From: Eleftheria terrae
GTDB lineage: Bacteria > Pseudomonadota > Gammaproteobacteria > Burkholderiales > Burkholderiaceae_C
NCBI RefSeq assembly: GCF_030419005.1
Contig: NZ_CP106953.1
Span: 310,001 to 374,000, forward strand
Reading direction: 5' to 3'
DNA length: 64,000 nt
Within the stretch, counting starts at the first letter, position 1. Every line of letters starts with the position of its first letter. The notes below the pieces were generated by a model, which was given only the letters and a program-made list of their open reading frames with translations, searched no databases and was not told where the DNA came from. Of the stretch, positions 34,133-44,115 are shown one piece after another. Both the position numbers and the translations under genes were made by a program.

Positions 34133-34507
34133 TCAGCCGAGCCGCGCAACGTAGCGCGCGTAGTCCGCGCCTTCCGGGTTGACGTAGAGGGCGGGACGCT
34201 GCGGCGCCACGACTTCGATGCAGAGCGCGGCGTCGTGGAGTGATCCACCTGCACCGGTCAGCCAGCTCCGCCGGCGCATGAAGTGCGAGGTGAACTCGTC
34301 GAATTCGGCCGCTGTCAGGTGGTGGGTGGTGGTGATGTACACCCTCTGCGGGTCGCCGTGGATCGCCACGTGGTCGAGGCAAACCGGCTTGCGGGTGAAG
34401 CTGAGCGCGACATCCAAAGCCAGCACGTGGACTTGCCGTCCGTTGAATGTCACCGTGCGGGGCGTGCGCGTCACGTCCCTGGACGGTGCTGGGGTCATGT
34501 TGTTCAT
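34133..34507 (-). CDS. phage hypothetical protein (DUF5983-like ending)
   Basis: 124 residues; AAGGAAGG before the ATG. Beta-rich: VTFNGRQVHVLALDVALSFTRKPVCLDHVAIHG, a middle helix AAEFDEFTSHFMRRRSW and the ending ALYVNPEGADYARYVARLG. The terminal (N)PEGxDYARY motif resembles DUF5983 proteins, a low-confidence match. Upstream lies the shared GAGCGTTCAT element. Confidence 0.6.
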   Translation of the reverse strand: MNNMTPAPSRDVTRTPRTVTFNGRQVHVLALDVALSFTRKPVCLDHVAIHGDPQRVYITTTHHLTAAEFDEFTSHFMRRRSWLTGAGGSLHDAALCIEVVAPQRPALYVNPEGADYARYVARLG

Positions 34508-34613
34508 ATCTGCCTTCCTTCTCGAATGCGCCGCGAAGCTGCGACACCGCTATGAACGCTCCGCCGGTGGAAGAAGTGAAGTCCTGGTGCTCCTCGAAAT
34601 GGATACCGTTTGA

Positions 34614-34967
34614 TCACTCCGAGTACAGGGCCCACGGTCCCTTCGGCAGTGGCTGGTGCACCGTGTGACAGCCCGCGTTCAGCGCCCGTTGCACCGTCTC
34701 GATCTGCTGGAGCTGCTCGACCTCGGCAAACGGGTCACTGACGGGCTTGCTTGGTCGCTCCCGCCCGAGCAGGTCATAAGCCAGCACGGCGACGAACCAC
34801 CTCGCGCCATCGGTGGTGACGACGCCGAGGTTGAACAGGTCCTGCAGCAGCGCATCTCGTGCAGACACCGGAAAGCCGGGCGGCAGCGATTCGATCCGCC
34901 CTTCGGTGTGGTCAATCGCATGCTCCAGGATGTAGCGCTGGAGGTCGTTCACTGCGGTGTGGGTCAT
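34614..34967 (-). CDS. hypothetical protein, paralogue of next gene's N-terminus
   Basis: 117 residues from the ATG at 34967, preceded by AAGGAG. LQRYILEHAIDHTEGRIESLPPGFPVSARDALLQDLFNLGVVTTDGARWFVAVLAYDLLG aligns with the N-terminal 75 residues of the DUF3489 protein upstream (same EGRIExxP pattern and spacing), so the two arose by duplication. Function unknown. Confidence 0.65.
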   Translation of the reverse strand: MTHTAVNDLQRYILEHAIDHTEGRIESLPPGFPVSARDALLQDLFNLGVVTTDGARWFVAVLAYDLLGRERPSKPVSDPFAEVEQLQQIETVQRALNAGCHTVHQPLPKGPWALYSE

Positions 34968-35113
34968 CGTCTCTCCTTGAATGTCGGCGTGCCGCGAGAC
35001 CGAGCTGGCCGGCACAGCCGTGCATGAACGCTCCAGGGGCGTACCGGCGTCAAGGGGTCACTGGCAGATGTGCCGGTGTTCGCAAATGGGCCGCTTAGCG
35101 GCCCACCCGGGAG

Positions 35114-35716
35114 TTACCGCAGCTCAGCGCTACCGAAGACGCCGCTGCCAGTCATCTCGCCATCGCCCGCTTCAACGATGCGGTAGACGCGCTTGCCGCC
35201 GTCTTCCTTAGCGGAAACCACCTGCAGACCGAGGCGCTTGCGGAAGCTGCCGGAGAAGGTGCCGCGCACGGTGTGCGGCAGCCAGCCGGTCAACGCCTGG
35301 ATCTCGGCCACCGTGGCGCCGCTGGGGCGGCGCAGCAAGGCAATGACCTGCGCTTGCTTGCTGCCGTCGCGGGGTGCGCGTGTCTTGCGTGCCGGCACCG
35401 GTTGAGTGCCAGCCCAGCTGGCTTCCGCAGCCGCGACGTCGGCTTCGAGTGAGGTGTCCTCATCGGTGGCCACCGCTTCGCCTTTCGGCTGGTGTCGCTC
35501 TTGGCCGATGACCTGGTAGCCGGCGTCGGTGAGAGCGTGGCACTCCCTGTCGTGATAGGCCCAGCCGCGGGCCTCCAGGCCTTGCAGCACCTTGGCGCGT
35601 GCGCCGCCCTTGACGCTGGCGGGGAACCACTCGATGCGGCCTTCGTTGTGCTCGGCCGCGTGGGTCAGGGTCTCGCGCTGGGTGGCGGTCAGGGTCGTTG
35701 CGGTCATGTTGTTCAT
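35114..35716 (-). CDS. DUF3489 protein
   Basis: 200 residues (second ATG at 35707 has the better-spaced AAGG). The C-terminal 75 residues, SKQAQVIALLRRPSGATVAEIQALTGWLPHTVRGTFSGSFRKRLG, are the DUF3489 winged-helix-like domain. The N-terminal 75 form the EGRIExxP domain shared with the gene downstream. Likely a DNA-binding regulator of prophage origin. Confidence 0.8.
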   Translation of the reverse strand: MNNMTATTLTATQRETLTHAAEHNEGRIEWFPASVKGGARAKVLQGLEARGWAYHDRECHALTDAGYQVIGQERHQPKGEAVATDEDTSLEADVAAAEASWAGTQPVPARKTRAPRDGSKQAQVIALLRRPSGATVAEIQALTGWLPHTVRGTFSGSFRKRLGLQVVSAKEDGGKRVYRIVEAGDGEMTGSGVFGSAELR

Positions 35717-35834
35717 CCTTTTGGGTTAGTTGGCGGTCGCTGTGCGACGCCGCTATGAACGCTCTTCTCGGGCCACGCAGCAACGGAAGAGTTGATGCGA
35801 GTTGATTCCGCAGGCCCAGTCCTGCCTGAGCACG

Positions 35835-36356
35835 ATGGGACTTTCAATTCGGGCCTATGCGCGCCACCGCGGCGTCAGCGACACGGCGGTCCACAAGGCG
35901 ATCCGAGCGGGCCGCATCACACCGCAGCCGGACGGCACCATCGATGCGGAGAAGGCTGACGCCGAGTGGGCGCAGAACACGGAGGAGCCGCGCGTCGGCA
36001 CGCGGCAGCAAGCCCCTCGGGTGCAAAGCGACCTGGTGGAGCGCGGCGGCGCGTCAGCGGGTGGTACCTCGCTGCTACAGGCCCGCACCGTCAACGAGGT
36101 CGTCAAAGCGCAAGCCAACAAGGTCCGGCTGGCCCGCCTGAAGGGTGAGCTGGTCGACCGCTCGCAGGCGCTGGCCCACGTTTTCAAGCTGGCGCGTGCG
36201 GAGCGCGATGCCTGGCTGAACTGGCCCGGCCGGGTCTCGTCGGAGCTGGCGGCCCGGCTCGGCGTGGACCCGCACGAGATGCACGTGGCGCTGGAGCGCG
36301 CCGTGCGCGAGCAACTGCAGGAGCTGGGCGAGGTCGAGCCGTGGCTGGACGGATGA
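35835..36356 (+). CDS. terminase small subunit (Nu1-like)
   Basis: 173 residues from the ATG at 35835. LSIRAYARHRGVSDTAVHKAIRAGRITPQPDGTIDAEKADAEW is the Nu1-type helix-turn-helix that recognises the packaging site; the C-terminal helices (VVKAQANKVRLARLKGELVDRSQALAHVFKLARAERDAWLNWPGR) are the usual assembly part. It overlaps the large subunit start (ATGA), so the pair is a normal packaging operon. Confidence 0.85.
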   Translation: MGLSIRAYARHRGVSDTAVHKAIRAGRITPQPDGTIDAEKADAEWAQNTEEPRVGTRQQAPRVQSDLVERGGASAGGTSLLQARTVNEVVKAQANKVRLARLKGELVDRSQALAHVFKLARAERDAWLNWPGRVSSELAARLGVDPHEMHVALERAVREQLQELGEVEPWLDG

Positions 36357-37399
36357 TGGACTTCAACTACGAAGGGGCGGTCGAGATCGAACGCGCCTGG
36401 CGGCAGGGCTTGACGCCGGATCCACTGCTGACGGTTTCAGAATGGGCTGACAAACACCGAGTGCTGTCCAGCAAAGCATCCGCCGAGCCGGGACGCTGGC
36501 GCACCGCCCGCACCCCATACCTGCGGGAGATCCTCGACTGCCTGTCGCCGACTTCACCTGTGGAGCGGGTGGTGGTGATGAAGGGAGCGCAGCTCGGGTT
36601 CACGGAGGCAGGCAGTTGTTTCATTGGCTATGTCATCCACCACGCGCCAGGTCCCATGATGGCGGTCTGGCCGACGGTGGAGATGGCCAAGCGCAACTCC
36701 AAACAGCGGATCGATCCGCTGGTGGAGGAGTCGCCTGCACTGGCCGAGCTGATCGCGCCGGCCCGCAGCCGGGACGCCGGCAACACCATCCTGTCCAAGG
36801 AGTTCCGCGGCGGCGTGCTGGTGATGACCGGGGCCAACAGCGCGGTGGGCTTGCGTTCGATGCCGGTGCGCTACCTGTTCCTGGACGAGGTGGACGGCTA
36901 CCCGCTGGACGTCGAGGGCGAAGGCGACGCCATTTCACTCGCCGAGGCCCGCACGCGCACCTTCGCGCGGCGCAAGATCCTCATCGTCTCGACGCCGACC
37001 ATCGCCGGGGCGTCGACGATCGAACGCGAGTACGAAGCGTCGGACCAGCGCCGCTACTTCCTGCCCTGCCCGCACTGCGGACACAGCCAGTGGCTGCGCT
37101 TCGAGCGGCTGCGCTGGGAGCAAGGAAAGCCCCACACAGCGACCTACGTCTGCGAGGACTGCGAGGAGCCCATCCCGGAGCACCACAAGACTTGGATGCT
37201 GGAGCGCGGGCAATGGCGCCCGACGGTGAGCGGTGGCGTCCGGCGCACGGCGGGTTTTCACCTGTCGTCGCTCTATAGCCCGATCGGCTGGCGTTCCTGG
37301 CGGGACATCGCCGCGGCCTGGGACAGCGCGACCGCCAAGGAGTCCCGCTCCTCGGCGGCGATCAAGACCTTCAAGAACACCGAGCTGGGCGAGACCTGA
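36353..37399 (+). pseudogene. terminase large subunit (GpA-like), truncated
   Basis: 348 residues of a GpA family packaging ATPase that is normally near 650. Present: WADKHRVLSSKASAEPGRWRT, the ATPase motif VVMKGAQLGFTEA, the Walker B-like YLFLDEVDGYP, SNTPTIAG-type motif as STPTIAG and the zinc site CPHCGH...CEDCEE. It ends at FKNTELGET, exactly where family members continue with a Trp and the nuclease domain, because the sequence changes after 37,396 and supplies TGA. The nuclease half and all head and tail genes are gone, so the prophage is defective. Confidence 0.88.
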
Positions 37400-37607
37400 G
37401 CTGTGGGTACCTGCGATCTGCGCCGATCCTTTTGGTGAGCGGCCGACGACTCCTGCGCCTCCTGATCCAGCGGGAGCTGCCCATCCGGGGTGCAACAGCG
37501 GGGGAGCCGGCGTGCACAACCACTTTAGTCCGACGCGTGCCGACAATGCCTTCACGCCCGAACCGATCATCCAGCCCCGCGGTGCCGCGCAGCGCACCCC
37601 GTCATAG
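37398..37607 (+). pseudogene. 3' fragment of an unrelated gene
   Basis: In a frame different from the terminase, LWVPAICADPFGERPTTPAPPDPAGAAHPG runs on to GAGVHNHFSPTRADNAFTPEPIIQPRG and a stop at 37,607. It reads like the C-terminal tail of a real protein joined to the terminase at the deletion point near 37,397. The parent gene is not identified. Confidence 0.4.
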
Positions 37608-37700
37608 CCGCGTGGAACAGGAGCTGAATACGCGGCCACCGGGCTCCAAATCGCGTACGTGCATGAGGCAGAATTCCCTCAACTGTTGGGAGAGCGCGAT

Positions 37701-38072
37701 ATGTCTATGGAAGTGGCACTTCTGTCGTTTGCCGACCTGCTAGAAGTGGCCGATCTTTGTGCGCCGAAGAGAGACTACGAGCTGCAGTCAGAGCTCGTTG
37801 AACAGTGTCGCTCGCTGCGCCGCGCGTTTGTTGCGAAGATGCCCGAGCGGCACCTATTCCGATGCGAGACCTGTGGACTTCAAACAGGTGAGGTGCTGAT
37901 GCACTTTGAAGACCCGAAGCAGCCGCTTCAGACAGAGGCAAATCGCCTTATGTGGGGAACGCCGGTTGGCCACTACGTGGACATATACAAGTCCGCCTTG
38001 CACCAAGTGCTTGTGCACGGCGCCGACGTGCCGCCCGCGCTCCAAACTCTCCTCCGACAAGTTGCGTCCTGA
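37701..38072 (+). CDS. hypothetical protein
   Basis: 123 residues from the ATG at 37701, with GGGAGAG upstream; an in-frame GTG at 37659 is possible. MEVALLSFADLLEVADLCAPKRDYELQSELVEQCRSLRRAF is followed by a CxxC (RCETCGLQTGEV) and a C-terminal helix. Size and position after a C-terminal gene fragment would suit an immunity-type gene, but nothing proves it. Confidence 0.55.
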   Translation: MSMEVALLSFADLLEVADLCAPKRDYELQSELVEQCRSLRRAFVAKMPERHLFRCETCGLQTGEVLMHFEDPKQPLQTEANRLMWGTPVGHYVDIYKSALHQVLVHGADVPPALQTLLRQVAS

Positions 38073-38112
38073 CGAATCACCTTCAGCGGGTATGTCACGA
38101 TGCCTTCGCCGC

Positions 38113-39698
38113 CTTGCTTTTACCCACAATTTCGCCTTTTCTATGAGCGGTTGGCGCCGAGCTGCTGAGATTTTCCGGTGAGTTGGGCGCTGTGTCGCAA
38201 CTTGGCAGTACGGGACGGCCGGAGGCTGCCATGGCAAACTCGCAGGGTACAAGGGCAGGTCAAGCGATCAAGACGGGGCAGAACAGTTGGATCGACCAGG
38301 AGTTGGACGAGAGCGTTTTCCAGGACGCCCGCCTGGGCCGACGCCTGAGAGCGTTGCTGGCGCGGTTTGCCCAAGCGCCAGGCCAGAGCATTCCCTGGGT
38401 ATGCCAAGACTGGGCCAACACCAAGGCGGCGTATCGATTCCTCAGCAACGAGCGGGTCAACGAGGCCGATATCTTGGCAGGGCACTTCAGCGCGACACGC
38501 CAACGGATTGTTGCGGCGAGTCAGGCGCCCGTGCTGGTGTTGCACGACACGACGGAGTTTGCCTATCACCGTGACAGCGATCACGCCCTGGGACTGTTGG
38601 GCAAGGTCAATTCCGGGTGGGACTCGCAAGGCCGCGTGCGGCACCATACGGTTCGAGGGCTGCTCATGCATTCGAGCCTGGCCGTCACCACCGAAGGGCT
38701 GCCGTTGGGCTTGGCAGCCGTGAAGTTCTGGAGCCGCTCGAAGTTCAAGGGCACCAACGCGCTCAAGCGCTCGATCAATCCGACACGGGTGCCCATCGAG
38801 TTGAAGGAGAGTATGTGCTGGCTGGACAACGTGCGGCTGTCCGGCGAGATGTTCGAGCAGCCCGAACGCTGCGTGCACATCGGCGACCGCGGCAGCGACA
38901 TTTATGAGCTGTTCTGCCAAGCTCATGAAGCTCAAACCCACTTCATCTTCCGAACTTGTGCCGACCGGCTTGCCGGAGACGGCACCCACACCGTGGCAAC
39001 CTACCTCAGAGAGGTTCGCTGCCGCGGCCTGCATCGCATCCAGGTGCGCAATAGCCAGGGCCAGGAGCGCTGCGCGCTGCTGGAGTTGAAGTACTGCCGC
39101 GTGCGTCTGCTGCCACCGAGGGCCAAGCAAAGCCGTTACCCGCCACTCATGCTCACGGTGCTGCAGGCCGTGGAGCGAGAGGCGCCCCTGCATGCCGATC
39201 CGATTGACTGGAAGTTGATCACCAACCTGCCGGTCACCTCCCGTGCGCAGGCTATCGAGAAGCTCGACTGGTACGCCATGCGATGGAAGATCGAGACCTA
39301 TCACAAGATCTTGAAGTCCGGTTGCCGAGCCGAAGACTCCAAGCTGCGTACCGCCCAACGCCTGACCAATCTGATCGCCATGTTCTGCCTCCTCGGCTGG
39401 CGCATCTTCTGGCTGACGATGATGAATCGCGCCGCTCCCGAGGCCCCGCCCCGGATGGCCTTCACAGAGGCAGAGGTCGAGGTGCTGGACCGCCTCAGAC
39501 CACCTTCCTGTACGGCAGCATCGCCTTGCAGACAGTCGTTATCGTCCTGCCTGATGCAGTTGGCCCGACTCGGCGGGTACTTGGCCCGCGCTTCAGATCC
39601 ACCACCAGGCAATACCGTCATCTAGCGAGGAATGGCGCGACTTGCTGATATCCGGTTCGGCTATTCACTTCGACCTCAAAGATGTGGGTAAGAGCAAG
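38113..39698 (+). mobile_element. IS4-family (IS50-like) element, copy 1
   Basis: 1,586 bp with terminal repeats CTTGCTTTTACCCACA and TGTGGGTAAGAGCAAG (15 of 16 pairing) and a perfect 9-bp target duplication CTTCGCCGC at 38104-38112 and 39699-39707, the length IS50-type elements make. An inverted copy of identical length is at 60,452-62,037. Confidence 0.95.
38231..39625 (+). CDS. IS4-family transposase, early stop
   Basis: The N-terminal Tn5-type DNA-binding domain (WIDQELDESVFQDARLGRRL ... WANTKAAYRFLSNERV) precedes a DDE domain with LVLHDTTEF, CVHIGDRGSDIYELF and the YREK-like block WYAMRWKIETYHKILKSG. At codon PGNTVI the next codon is TAG where the other copy has TGG (copy 2 reads on through WRGMARL for about 22 more residues). 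The C-terminus is outside the catalytic core, so it may still work. Confidence 0.93.
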   Translation: MANSQGTRAGQAIKTGQNSWIDQELDESVFQDARLGRRLRALLARFAQAPGQSIPWVCQDWANTKAAYRFLSNERVNEADILAGHFSATRQRIVAASQAPVLVLHDTTEFAYHRDSDHALGLLGKVNSGWDSQGRVRHHTVRGLLMHSSLAVTTEGLPLGLAAVKFWSRSKFKGTNALKRSINPTRVPIELKESMCWLDNVRLSGEMFEQPERCVHIGDRGSDIYELFCQAHEAQTHFIFRTCADRLAGDGTHTVATYLREVRCRGLHRIQVRNSQGQERCALLELKYCRVRLLPPRAKQSRYPPLMLTVLQAVEREAPLHADPIDWKLITNLPVTSRAQAIEKLDWYAMRWKIETYHKILKSGCRAEDSKLRTAQRLTNLIAMFCLLGWRIFWLTMMNRAAPEAPPRMAFTEAEVEVLDRLRPPSCTAASPCRQSLSSCLMQLARLGGYLARASDPPPGNTVI

Positions 39699-39824
39699 CT
39701 TCGCCGCCCGCTTACTACACATCTCCAGCCGATTGTGGGATTCGCAGACATCGTTTCACTTTTTTGGCTTGACGCCACCCCCTGAATCGCCCCGGGTTTC
39801 GTGGAGGCTGGTTGGTTTAAGTGG

Positions 39825-41050
<1,226 letters not shown>

Positions 41051-41101
41051 GGCTCCATCTTCTCAAGAGTTGGAGCCTCCACAAATCCCGGGGCGATTCA
41101 G

Positions 41102-41248
41102 TGCGATCGGGCACCGAGCCTGACGGTGGCTCCGATGGCTTCCCCCATCGAGATCGTGATCCAGAGCGTCCGCATCATCGTGCCGACTCACGTCGACGTC
41201 GGCACGCTGCGCGAGGTGCTGAAGGCGGTGAGCGAGGTCCATCGCTGA
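41102..41248 (+). pseudogene. IS66 orf1 3' fragment
   Basis: Reads CDRAPSLTVAPMASPIEIVI, then QSVRIIVPTHVDVGTLREVL, ending KAVSEVHR. It matches the last 48 residues of the complete orf1 at 59,800-60,183. The TGATG overlap with orf2 is kept. Confidence 0.85.
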
Positions 41249-41596
41249 TGCTGGGCCTACCGCCGAACACGCGGGTGTGGATCGCAGCCGGCCACACCGA
41301 CATGCGCAAGGGCTTCGACGGGCTGGCCGCCCTTGGTGCAGGCCGCACTGGCCAACAACCCGTACTCCGGTCACGTGTTCGTCTTCCGCGGCAAGCGTGG
41401 CGACGTACTCGAGGTGCTGTGGTTCGATGGCCAGGGCCTGCTGCTGTTGAGCAAGCGCTTGGAGCGCGGGCGCTTCGTCTGGCCGCAGGTCACCTCCGGT
41501 GCCGTGTCTCTTACTCCAGCGCAGCTGTCGATGCTGCTGGAAGGCATCGACTGGCGGATGCCAGTTCGCACGTGGCAGCCAGAGATGGCGGTGTGA
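41248..41596 (+). pseudogene. tnpB: IS66 orf2 (TnpB), frameshifted
   Basis: MLGLPPNTRVWIAAGHTDMR, then a one-base insertion near 41,332 (GCCCTTGGTG for GCCCTGGTG) shifts to the frame NNPYSGHVFVFRGKRGDVLE ... WQPEMAV. The intact version is at 59,453-59,800. Confidence 0.88.
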
Positions 41597-41617
41597 GGTA
41601 ACCGGCGGTCAACGCGG

Positions 41618-43194
41618 TTGCGAGTAGACCGGGCCGTTGGCACAGTACAGCCCGTGGCCGCGATCTCAGCCGAAGACTACGAAGCGCTTAAGGGCCGCCT
41701 CGCGCAACGCGAGCGCGAGCTGCTGCTGGAGCGTCTGCTAGTCGAGAAGCTCAAGCTGGAGATTGCCCGGCTCAAGCGCGGCAAGTTCGGCGCCAGTTCC
41801 GAACGCCTGGAGCACATCGAGCAGCTGGAGTTGCTTGTCGAAGATCTCGAGATCCGATGCAGCGCACTGCCAGATGGCAACGCGTCGAACCCCGCCCCGA
41901 CGGCACGCGCACATCACCCCCTGCATGCAAACCGCTGCCGCCGCACCTGCCGCGCGAGACGGTGCGTCATGAGCCGGCCTGCAGCTGCAGCGAGTGCGGC
42001 GGCGAGCTGCGCTACGTCGGCGAGGATGTGGCCGAGGTACTGGAGCTGGTGCCGCAGCGCTTCAAGGTCGTGCGGCATGTGCGGCCGAAGTACTCCTGCC
42101 CGCGCTGCCAGACCCTGACCCAGATGGTGGCGCCGAGTCGCCCGATCGCTCGGGGCCTGGCGGGCCCGAACCTGCTGGCACACGTGCTGGTCAGCAAGTT
42201 CGCCGACCACCTGCCCCCGTACCGCCAGAGCGAGATCTACGCTCGCGAGGGGGAGCTGGAGCGGCTCGACGATGGCCGAAGGGGTCGGCAGCGCCTCGCG
42301 CCTGCTAGAGCCGTTGATGGAGGCGCTGCAGCAGTACATATTCAGCGCCGAGAAGCTGCACGCGGACGACACGCCGGTCGCCGTGCTCGCGCCGGGCAAG
42401 GGCCGCACGAAGACCGGGCGGCTGTGCGCGTACGTGCGAGACGAGCGGCCAATGGGCAGCCAGGCGCCGCCGGCGGTGTGGTTCCAGTATTCGCCCGACC
42501 GCAAGTGCGAGCGGCCACAGGAACATCTGAAGCACTTTGGTGGCATCCTGCAGGCCGACGGCTATGCCGGCTTCGAGGCGCTGTACGAGCAAGGCCGGGT
42601 GGTCGAAGCAGCCTGCTGGACCCATGCGCGGCGCAAGTTCTTCGAGCTGCACCAGGCCACGAAGTCGCCGCAGGCCTACGAGGCGTTGCGGCGCATCGGC
42701 GAGTTATACGAGAACGAGCGTCACGTCCGGGGCCGGCCGCCTGACGAGCGGTGGCGGGTGCGGAAGGAGCACGCCGTGCCAAGCTGCAGGCACTGCGCAG
42801 CTGGATGGACAGCGTGCTGGCGGCCACCTCGTCGAAGTCCGAACTCGCCCAGGCAATTCGCTACTCGCTGGGCCGCTGGCCTGCGCTCGTGCGCTACGCC
42901 GAGTACGGGCGCGTAGAAATCGACAACAACGCCGCCGAACGTGAGATCCGTGCCGTAGCCGTTGGCAGGAGAAATTGGTTATTCGCGGGTTCCGACGCAG
43001 GAGGCGAACGGCCGGCGACGCTTTATAGTCTCATCGGCACTGCCAAGCTGAACGGCCTCTACCCGCAGGCATACCTCGCGCATGTGCGGGAACACGTTGC
43101 GGAACACCGCGTGGATCGGGTGGCGGAGCTGCTGCCGGGGAACGTGACGGGCCGGCTGGTGCCGGGCGCTGCTGAGGAACTACAGGCCGCCTGA
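41618..43194 (+). pseudogene. tnpC: IS66 transposase TnpC, multiply frameshifted
   Basis: Recognisable blocks in three frames: EDYEALKGRLAQRERELLLE (coiled coil), the zinc-finger CSECGGELRYVGEDVAEVLE, SRPIARGLAGPNLLAHVLVS, the DDE-type LHADDTPVAVLAPG and GGILQADGYAGFEALYE, and the terminal VEIDNNAAEREIRAVAVGRR. Frame changes near 41,870, 42,260 and 42,780 make it non-functional. Confidence 0.9.
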
Positions 43195-43222
43195 AAACAA
43201 GGTGTCGACTGGCGACGCTTAC

Positions 43223-43254
43223 CTTTCAGCGGCCGCTGAAGTCCAACGTTAGGC
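43223..43254 (+). other. possible half attC recombination site
   Basis: Directly after the IS66 end, TTCAGCGGCCGCTGAA and then GTCCAAC and GTTAGGC (43,248-43,254) follow. GTTAGGC fits the R' core GTTRRRY of integron attC sites, and the preceding palindrome looks like the attC stem. The matching left half (RYYYAAC) is missing, presumably removed by IS66. The next start codon is 7 bp on, as in gene cassettes. Confidence 0.45.
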
Positions 43255-43260
43255 TGCACG

Positions 43261-43740
43261 ATGATCTTTAGTATCGGCTGGTGTGTTCTCCGTACCTCCC
43301 GTAGTGCGTATGCGCAGACGAGTGACGCGGACGCGAGCATCATGGACAAAGCCATCGCTGAGTCCGATGCAAAATTGTGGGCCTCTTTCCGCGAGTGGAT
43401 GGCAGCGAACAGTTCCCCCTGGCTGCTGTGGACGTTGCATGAGCAACATAACAACCACAAAGGGATGCTTCAGGTGTACCTGTCGCGGAACCACAGGGGG
43501 TCGCCTTTCTGGGTCATGCTTGAGTGGATCGCGGAGCACGGCCTAGGGAGCTACGGGCTCTTCTATGTCAACGACGACGAAGAATCTGAGAGTTCCGGCA
43601 ACGTCTTCCGAGTGCACCGGATCATGAACGGTCGAGTTGATCAACTGCCAGACCCATTCTTTGGACCGATAGTGCCCAACCTTGAGCCGATACATCCCTA
43701 TGACCGCAACTTGCCTGGCGACAACGAAGAAGCGACGTAA
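43261..43740 (+). CDS. Imm7-type immunity protein
   Basis: 159 residues. MIFSIGWCVLRTS matches the typical Imm7 beginning (GW.x.R.S), and the core LEWIAEHGLGSYGLFYVNDDEESESSGNVFRVHRIMNGRVDQLPDPFFGPIVPNLEP carries the family signature GSYGLLY.xDDED...F.V..L.xG.......DPF.SP..P.IE. Imm7 proteins neutralise toxins of polymorphic toxin systems. No toxin or Rhs gene is beside it, so it is an orphan. It is bracketed by IS66 debris and may be a gene cassette, given the GTTAGGC core just before the ATG. Confidence 0.8.
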   Translation: MIFSIGWCVLRTSRSAYAQTSDADASIMDKAIAESDAKLWASFREWMAANSSPWLLWTLHEQHNNHKGMLQVYLSRNHRGSPFWVMLEWIAEHGLGSYGLFYVNDDEESESSGNVFRVHRIMNGRVDQLPDPFFGPIVPNLEPIHPYDRNLPGDNEEAT

Positions 43741-43744
43741 TGGC

Positions 43745-43929
43745 ACGGGGCTCGGGTTGAAGGCCTACTTGCGGCACGTGCTCGAACGCATCGGTGACCA
43801 TCCGGTCAACCGCATCGATGAGCTGCTGCCCTGGTACGTCGCCCCGCAGCTCGCTCTTCCGATCACCGAGCAGCGCTTGGCTGCCTGATCTTCACAAACC
43901 CGTCAACGCGGTGAGAGGGGTACGCTTAC
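43745..43929 (+). pseudogene. tnpC: IS66 TnpC 3' fragment with element end
   Basis: GLKAYLRHVLERIGDHPVNR followed by IDELLPWYVAPQLALPITEQ is the C-terminus of a different IS66 transposase, ending RLAA and, 40 bp on, in the IS66 terminus GTACGCTTAC at 43,929. Only this 3' piece remains, starting 5 bp after the Imm7 stop. Confidence 0.8.
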
Positions 43930-44115
43930 GTTCGCTCCGTTGCCGAGTCGGTGAACAAGACCCTAATCATTGAGTCGCGGTTGCCGAGGAAACACGGATG
44001 GCAGCGGACGTGGCAGTGAACTACAGATCTGAGAACTGCCTGCAGCGGGGGACAAGGCGTGCCACGGTGCCATTTTTGGCGCGCCGTCGAGCCGCTCGGA
44101 CCAAAAGGAGTGAAC

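Larger units (their letters stand above)
34552..35764 (-). promoter_or_regulatory. GAGCGTTCAT element repeated before three genes
   Basis: Read on the minus strand, GAGCGTTCAT occurs at 34,561-34,552, 35,033-35,024 and 35,764-35,755, each 39-57 bp upstream of a start codon (34,507, 34,967, 35,716). The first and third extend further to GAGCGTTCATAGCGG. Being placed the same way before three separate genes suggests a common promoter element or regulator site. Confidence 0.6.
41101..43222 (+). mobile_element. IS66-family element, decayed copy 1
   Basis: The three IS66 ORFs follow in order but all are damaged: orf1 lacks its 5' part, orf2 has a +1 frameshift and the transposase has at least three. 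The left end was removed by the IS3 element; the right end GACGCTTAC closes at 43,222. A second IS66 copy, inverted, lies at 57.8-62.1 kb. Confidence 0.88.

Noticed and set aside
38141..39358. 405-residue minus-strand frame inside IS4 copy 1 (and its mirror in copy 2)
   Set aside because: It is the complement of the transposase gene; it has no motif or start signal and exists only because of codon bias.
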